Below, in pieces: positions 60,913 to 64,000 of a stretch of 64,000 nt of DNA (within the stretch, counting starts at the first letter, position 1; each line of letters begins with the position of its first letter). This stretch comes from JAJRXR01 sp041987545 (lineage in GTDB: Bacteria > Planctomycetota > Phycisphaerae > Phycisphaerales > UBA1924). The position numbers were made by a program, and so were the translations under genes. The notes beneath the pieces are model-generated. The model was given only the letters and a program-made list of their open reading frames with translations, was not told the origin of the DNA and did no database searches. Where the stretch lies: positions 310,001 to 374,000 of the forward strand of contig JBHIWH010000002.1 of the NCBI GenBank assembly GCA_041987545.1, read 5' to 3'.

Positions 60913-61722
60913 TCAACGGATTTCGGTCGCGCCAGGGCGAACGAGCGTCGCGGAGGCGGCAGGGAGTCGTTCTCGGACCCCGGCGTCGGTTCGGACGACG
61001 ATGCGGCTGGCGGGGTCGATCGATTCGACGAGGCCCGAGTGCTCGAGCCGGCCGACGCGGAACGTGCGCCTGCTGCCGACGAGCGTGTCCCGGGCCGTCC
61101 ACTCGGCGGCGAGGTCGCCGGGCGAGAGGGCGAGCGAGGAGGCGAGCGACTCGAGCAGCCGCCGGGCGAGGCCGAGGCGCGTGGCCTCGACGCCGAGCAT
61201 GGCGAGGGACGCCGCGCGGGCGGCAATCTCCTCGGGCCAGTCGCCCGGAGCCTGCGACACGTTCACGCCGACGCCGACGAGCAGGAGACGGTCAGAACGC
61301 TCGATGAGCACGCCCGCGAGCTTGCGAGCGGTCGCCCGCTCGACGACGTCGTTGGGCCATTCCAGGCCGAGGCCGCGGGCGCCGACGCGCTCGGCCGCGA
61401 GGCAGGCGGCGACCCCCGCGGCGAGCGAGGCGTGGGCCCCGTCGTAGCGGCCCGCGTCGAGCGCGAACGTCATCGCCAGCGAGCGGCCCGCGGTGTCGAT
61501 CCAGGCGCGGCCGAGCCGCCCTCGGCCGGCGGTCTGGCGCTCGGCGACGACGAGCAGGCCCGGGACGCCCCCCGCCATCGAACGGGCCGTGTCCTGCGTC
61601 GAGGCGGTCTCGCCAACGACGGCGACGCGGTCGATCACCCGCGGCTCGGGCAGCGTCGTGATCAACTCCTCCAGGGCATCGGCCCAGGTCGCGAGGTCCA
61701 CGCTGGCCGCGGGCACGCTCAT
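60913..61722 (-). CDS. birA: Biotin--[acetyl-CoA carboxylase] ligase, monofunctional
   Basis: A 269-residue biotin protein ligase that links biotin to the carboxyl carrier protein. The biotin-AMP loop is GRGRLGRAW (near 67-75), with WPNDVV near 123 and KLAGVLIE near 133. There is no N-terminal winged-helix domain, so unlike the E. coli protein it should not act as the biotin repressor. Its ATG overlaps the nadC stop as ATGA. Confidence 0.94.
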   Translation of the reverse strand: MSVPAASVDLATWADALEELITTLPEPRVIDRVAVVGETASTQDTARSMAGGVPGLLVVAERQTAGRGRLGRAWIDTAGRSLAMTFALDAGRYDGAHASLAAGVAACLAAERVGARGLGLEWPNDVVERATARKLAGVLIERSDRLLLVGVGVNVSQAPGDWPEEIAARAASLAMLGVEATRLGLARRLLESLASSLALSPGDLAAEWTARDTLVGSRRTFRVGRLEHSGLVESIDPASRIVVRTDAGVRERLPAASATLVRPGATEIR

Positions 61723-62696
61723 GCGCTGGCCGGCTCGATGTCCAGGCCGAGGTCGAGGCTGACGGCGTGGTGGGTGAGGGCGCCGACGGAGATCCGATCG
61801 ACGCCCGTCTCGGCGATCGCCGTGATGGTCTCGATCGTCACGCCCCCGGAGGCCTCGAGCAGCACGACCGAGCCCAGCCGGTCGCGCAGGGCGACGGCGG
61901 CGCGGAGAGCGTCAGTCGTGAAGTTGTCCAGCAGGACGTAGTCGATCAGCCCGACCTCGATCGTCAGGATTCGCGCGAGCTGCGCGGGCGAGTCGACCTC
62001 GACCTCCACGAACGCGGGGGGCGCCGGGTCGGAATCGCCGACGTCGATTCGCAGCTCCCACGCGCGGCGGGCCGCCTCGGCCAGCCGCTCGGCCAACTCG
62101 TCGAGCGGGATCGCGGCCACGTGGTTGTCCTTGATCAGGACCGCGTCGTGCAGGCCCAGGCGGTGCGACGTCCCGCCGCCGCAGCGGACGGCGTACTTCT
62201 CCAGCACGCGGAGCCCGGGCGTGGTCTTGCGTGTGTCGCAGAGCGTCGCGGGCGAGGCGTCAGGGATGCGGGCGGCGTACCCCGCCGTCAACGTCGCGAT
62301 GCCCGAGAGGCGGGCGACAAGGTTGAGCAGTGTCCGCTCGACCGTGACGATGGCACGCGAGGAGCCCGTGAGCACGGCCAGCGTGCCGCCCGGCTCGATC
62401 CGGTCGCCGTCGGCCGCGTGTGGCGTGATCTCGACCAGGCCCTCAACGCCAAAGGCCTTGAGCAGGTCGGGGACGACCGCAAGGCCCGCGGACACGCCCT
62501 GCTCCCGGGCGACGAGCCGGGCGGTCGTGGTCGCGTCCGGCTCGAGCATGACGGCGGCGGTCAGGTCCTGGCCCGCCGGGCCCAGGTCCTCGTCGCGGGC
62601 CAGCTCCAGCAGGCGGCGGACCAGTCCCGTGGCCGCGAGCCGCGCGTACATCTCGGGCGGGGGGAGGCGGGAGGTGTCCTGATCGCGTCGGGCCAT
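61719..62696 (-). CDS. nadC: Nicotinate-nucleotide pyrophosphorylase (carboxylating)
   Basis: A 325-residue quinolinate phosphoribosyltransferase of NAD synthesis. DTRKTTPGLRVLEKYAV (near 158-174), HRLGLHDAVLIKDNH (near 181-195) and the C-terminal EASGGV and ISVGALTH motifs are present. A roughly 15-residue insertion (GDSDPAPPAF) lies near 224. The start at 62696 gives a 20-residue charged leader. It is coupled to birA by a four-base overlap. Confidence 0.95.
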   Translation of the reverse strand: MARRDQDTSRLPPPEMYARLAATGLVRRLLELARDEDLGPAGQDLTAAVMLEPDATTTARLVAREQGVSAGLAVVPDLLKAFGVEGLVEITPHAADGDRIEPGGTLAVLTGSSRAIVTVERTLLNLVARLSGIATLTAGYAARIPDASPATLCDTRKTTPGLRVLEKYAVRCGGGTSHRLGLHDAVLIKDNHVAAIPLDELAERLAEAARRAWELRIDVGDSDPAPPAFVEVEVDSPAQLARILTIEVGLIDYVLLDNFTTDALRAAVALRDRLGSVVLLEASGGVTIETITAIAETGVDRISVGALTHHAVSLDLGLDIEPASA

Positions 62697-62804
62697 CGCC
62701 CGGGATGCTAGGGTTTTCCCTGTTCCCCGGGCCCAGGGTGGCCGGGCGTGTTGGCGGGAGGGCTGGAAGCCCTCCCCTCCGAGATGCGGCAGGAGGACAT
62801 CGGC

Positions 62805-63590
62805 ATGGGACTGCTCGACGGGAAGATCGGCCTGGTCACCGGGATCGCCAACGACCGCTCCTACGCCTGGCACATCGCCAAGGGCCTGACCGAGCAGGGC
62901 GCCACCTGCGCCTACGCCCACCTGCCCGGCGAGAAGAACGAGCGCCGGACCGCCAAGGCCGTCGAGAAACTGGGCGTCTCCGACCCCTGGCTTCACCCCT
63001 TTGACGCGGGCTCGGACGCGGACATGGACACGCTCTTCGAGGCGTACGCGTCCAAGCACGAGCGGCTGGACTTCATCATCCACTCGATCGCCTTCGCCGA
63101 GCGCGAGTGGCTGGCGGCGGGCAAGTTCATCGAGACGCCCCGCGAGGCGTACCTCCAGGCGATCGACATCTCGGCGTACACCCTGGCCGCGATGGCCAGG
63201 CGGGGACGCGAGCAGATGCGGGCCTCCGGCGGCGGCTCGATCATGGCGATGAGCTACTACGGCGGGGAGAAGGTCGTCCCCGGGTACAACGTCATGGGCG
63301 TCGCCAAGGCCGCCCTCGAGTGCACGGCCAGGTACCTGGCGGCGGAGCTCGGCGAGGACAACATCCGCGTCAACGTCATCTCGGGCGGGTACCTGCGGAC
63401 GCTGGCCTCGTCGGCCGTCGGCGGGACGGACACGATGGACGAGATGGCCCTCCGCAAGGCGCCCCTCCGCCGCGGCGTGGAGGGCGACGACGTGGGCGGG
63501 ACGGCGGTCTACCTCGCCAGCCCCCTGTCCAAGGGCGTCACCGGCGAGACGATTTACGTCGATTGCGGCGTGAACACGATCGGCGTCTGA
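62805..63590 (+). CDS. fabI: Enoyl-ACP reductase (NADH), FabI type
   Basis: A 261-residue FabI that reduces enoyl-ACP in fatty acid elongation. GLVTGIANDRSYAW (near 9-22), the SIAFAE segment (near 91) and the catalytic Tyr-x6-Lys in YNVMGVAKA (near 158-166) are as in the family. AGGAGG stands eight bases before the ATG at 62805; an upstream Met at 62748 would lie within poor sequence. A hairpin (63595-63632) follows. FabI is the target class of triclosan-like inhibitors; the Tyr and Lys residues are intact. Confidence 0.95.
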   Translation: MGLLDGKIGLVTGIANDRSYAWHIAKGLTEQGATCAYAHLPGEKNERRTAKAVEKLGVSDPWLHPFDAGSDADMDTLFEAYASKHERLDFIIHSIAFAEREWLAAGKFIETPREAYLQAIDISAYTLAAMARRGREQMRASGGGSIMAMSYYGGEKVVPGYNVMGVAKAALECTARYLAAELGEDNIRVNVISGGYLRTLASSAVGGTDTMDEMALRKAPLRRGVEGDDVGGTAVYLASPLSKGVTGETIYVDCGVNTIGV

Positions 63591-63594
63591 TTTC

Positions 63595-63632
63595 GTTATC
63601 CCCCTACATCTTGTGGCCTTCGGGCCGATAAC
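63595..63632 (+). other. Two-level hairpin after fabI
   Basis: GTTATC (63595-63600) pairs with GATAAC (63627-63632), enclosing an inner GGCC-TTCG-GGCC hairpin (63615-63626). The UUCG tetraloop is a stable RNA fold. No T-run follows directly; it could end the fabI transcript or stabilise its 3' end. Confidence 0.45.
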
Positions 63633-63676
63633 TACGATGTGTCGTTGATTCTGGCGATGGCCCCCTATGGAGGCCG

Positions 63677-63970
63677 ATGTCAGGGGCGATGACCGGCGCC
63701 ATCAACAACGTCGCCGCCAGCTCCGTCGCGGGCGCCCCGCAGCAGACGCGGTCCGCCGCCAAGGAGAACCGGAAGGCGGACGAGACGGACGAACGCCGCA
63801 AGCGCGTGCGCGACGAGTTCAGGAAGAGCGTGGACGAGGCGCTCGAGGCGGACGCGGTGCGCAGCGTCAAGGACCCGACGCAGGAAGAATCCCGCGAGGA
63901 CCGCGAGGAGCACGACGTCGGGTACCACAAGAAGGACGGGGACGGGAAGCGGCTCGACCTGAGCGCGTAG
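63677..63970 (+). CDS. Small charged protein, 97 residues
   Basis: A hydrophilic protein with a Gly/Ala-rich start (MSGAMTGAINNVAASSVAG) and a strongly charged Lys/Arg/Glu/Asp body ending DGKRLDLSA. GGAGG lies only four bases before the ATG, which is close. No family is recognised. Composition suggests a disordered or helical protein. It is 86 bases past fabI on the same strand, after the hairpin, so it may have its own promoter. Confidence 0.5.
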   Translation: MSGAMTGAINNVAASSVAGAPQQTRSAAKENRKADETDERRKRVRDEFRKSVDEALEADAVRSVKDPTQEESREDREEHDVGYHKKDGDGKRLDLSA

Positions 63971-64000
63971 GCCCCGAGAGAATCGCGGAGACGAACGAGA

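Overview
This 64 kb window is very GC-rich and densely coded, and it reads as a chromosomal housekeeping segment from a planctomycete, most likely class Phycisphaerae. The pointers are: a zinc ribbon of the type CxxCGYDLxG...CPECG (gene 18950-20152), a motif I recall as abundant in Planctomycetota; secreted proteins ending in PTPG or PAPAT, a hydrophobic stretch and an Arg cluster (5294, 6216, 44322), a PEP-CTERM-like tail; flagellar genes (fliD, fliS); and many signal-peptide-bearing proteins. The taxonomic call is inference, since no rRNA lies in the window. I found no tRNA, rRNA, CRISPR array, prophage, transposase or restriction system.

Layout. 1-4.2 kb: the 3' part of a thiolase, a small membrane protein, an SDR and a flavin-dependent halogenase-like enzyme. 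4.4-5.3 kb: three very small genes with strong ribosome sites, plus a terminator hairpin. 5.3-8.4 kb: two paralogous CTERM secreted proteins, an FKBP lipoprotein and a PEP-mutase-family enzyme. 8.8-9.5 kb: a DUF4145 gene of clearly lower GC, probably acquired. 9.6-12.7 kb: putA. 12.8-15.6 kb: ribF, nrnA and a DNA methyltransferase with overlapping ends. 15.7-21.0 kb: a minus-strand run purQ, zinc-ribbon membrane protein, mnmA, hypothetical, TPR-sulfotransferase. 21.2-29.1 kb: DUF1015, then hscB, two CNNM transporter genes and a thioredoxin-like gene in one coupled run, a racemase, and a small redox group (dead rhodanese, DsbD-alpha-like, redoxin).

29.3-39.4 kb: an RseP-like protease, alpha/beta hydrolase and deoC; a PilZ-J-domain fusion on the other strand; then ALDH, GNAT, SIMPL and a truncated ALDH. 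The ALDH and truncated ALDH together look like an ALDH16 protein split in two, close to a eukaryote-type deoxyribose-phosphate aldolase. 39.6-45.2 kb: fliD, fliS, DNA polymerase III delta prime and a secreted trypsin-like protease. 45.4-53.4 kb: alaS, two AtpI/AtpZ-like genes, atpB, atpE, atpF and atpH, followed directly by pgk; the alpha, gamma, beta and epsilon genes of ATP synthase are absent here. 53.4-64 kb: an MscS channel, mutL, a HIT protein, a YdbS/YdbT-like pair, a secreted protein with an internal duplication, birA, nadC, fabI and a small terminal gene.

No large unknown defence or biosynthetic system is apparent. The most interesting items are the PilZ-J fusion, the split ALDH16 locus, the isolated halogenase with an adjacent AT-rich palindrome and small genes, the F0-plus-delta ATP synthase cluster with a His-rich b subunit, and the low-GC DUF4145 gene. 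Many adjacent genes overlap as ATGA or GTGA, which fixed several start codons.
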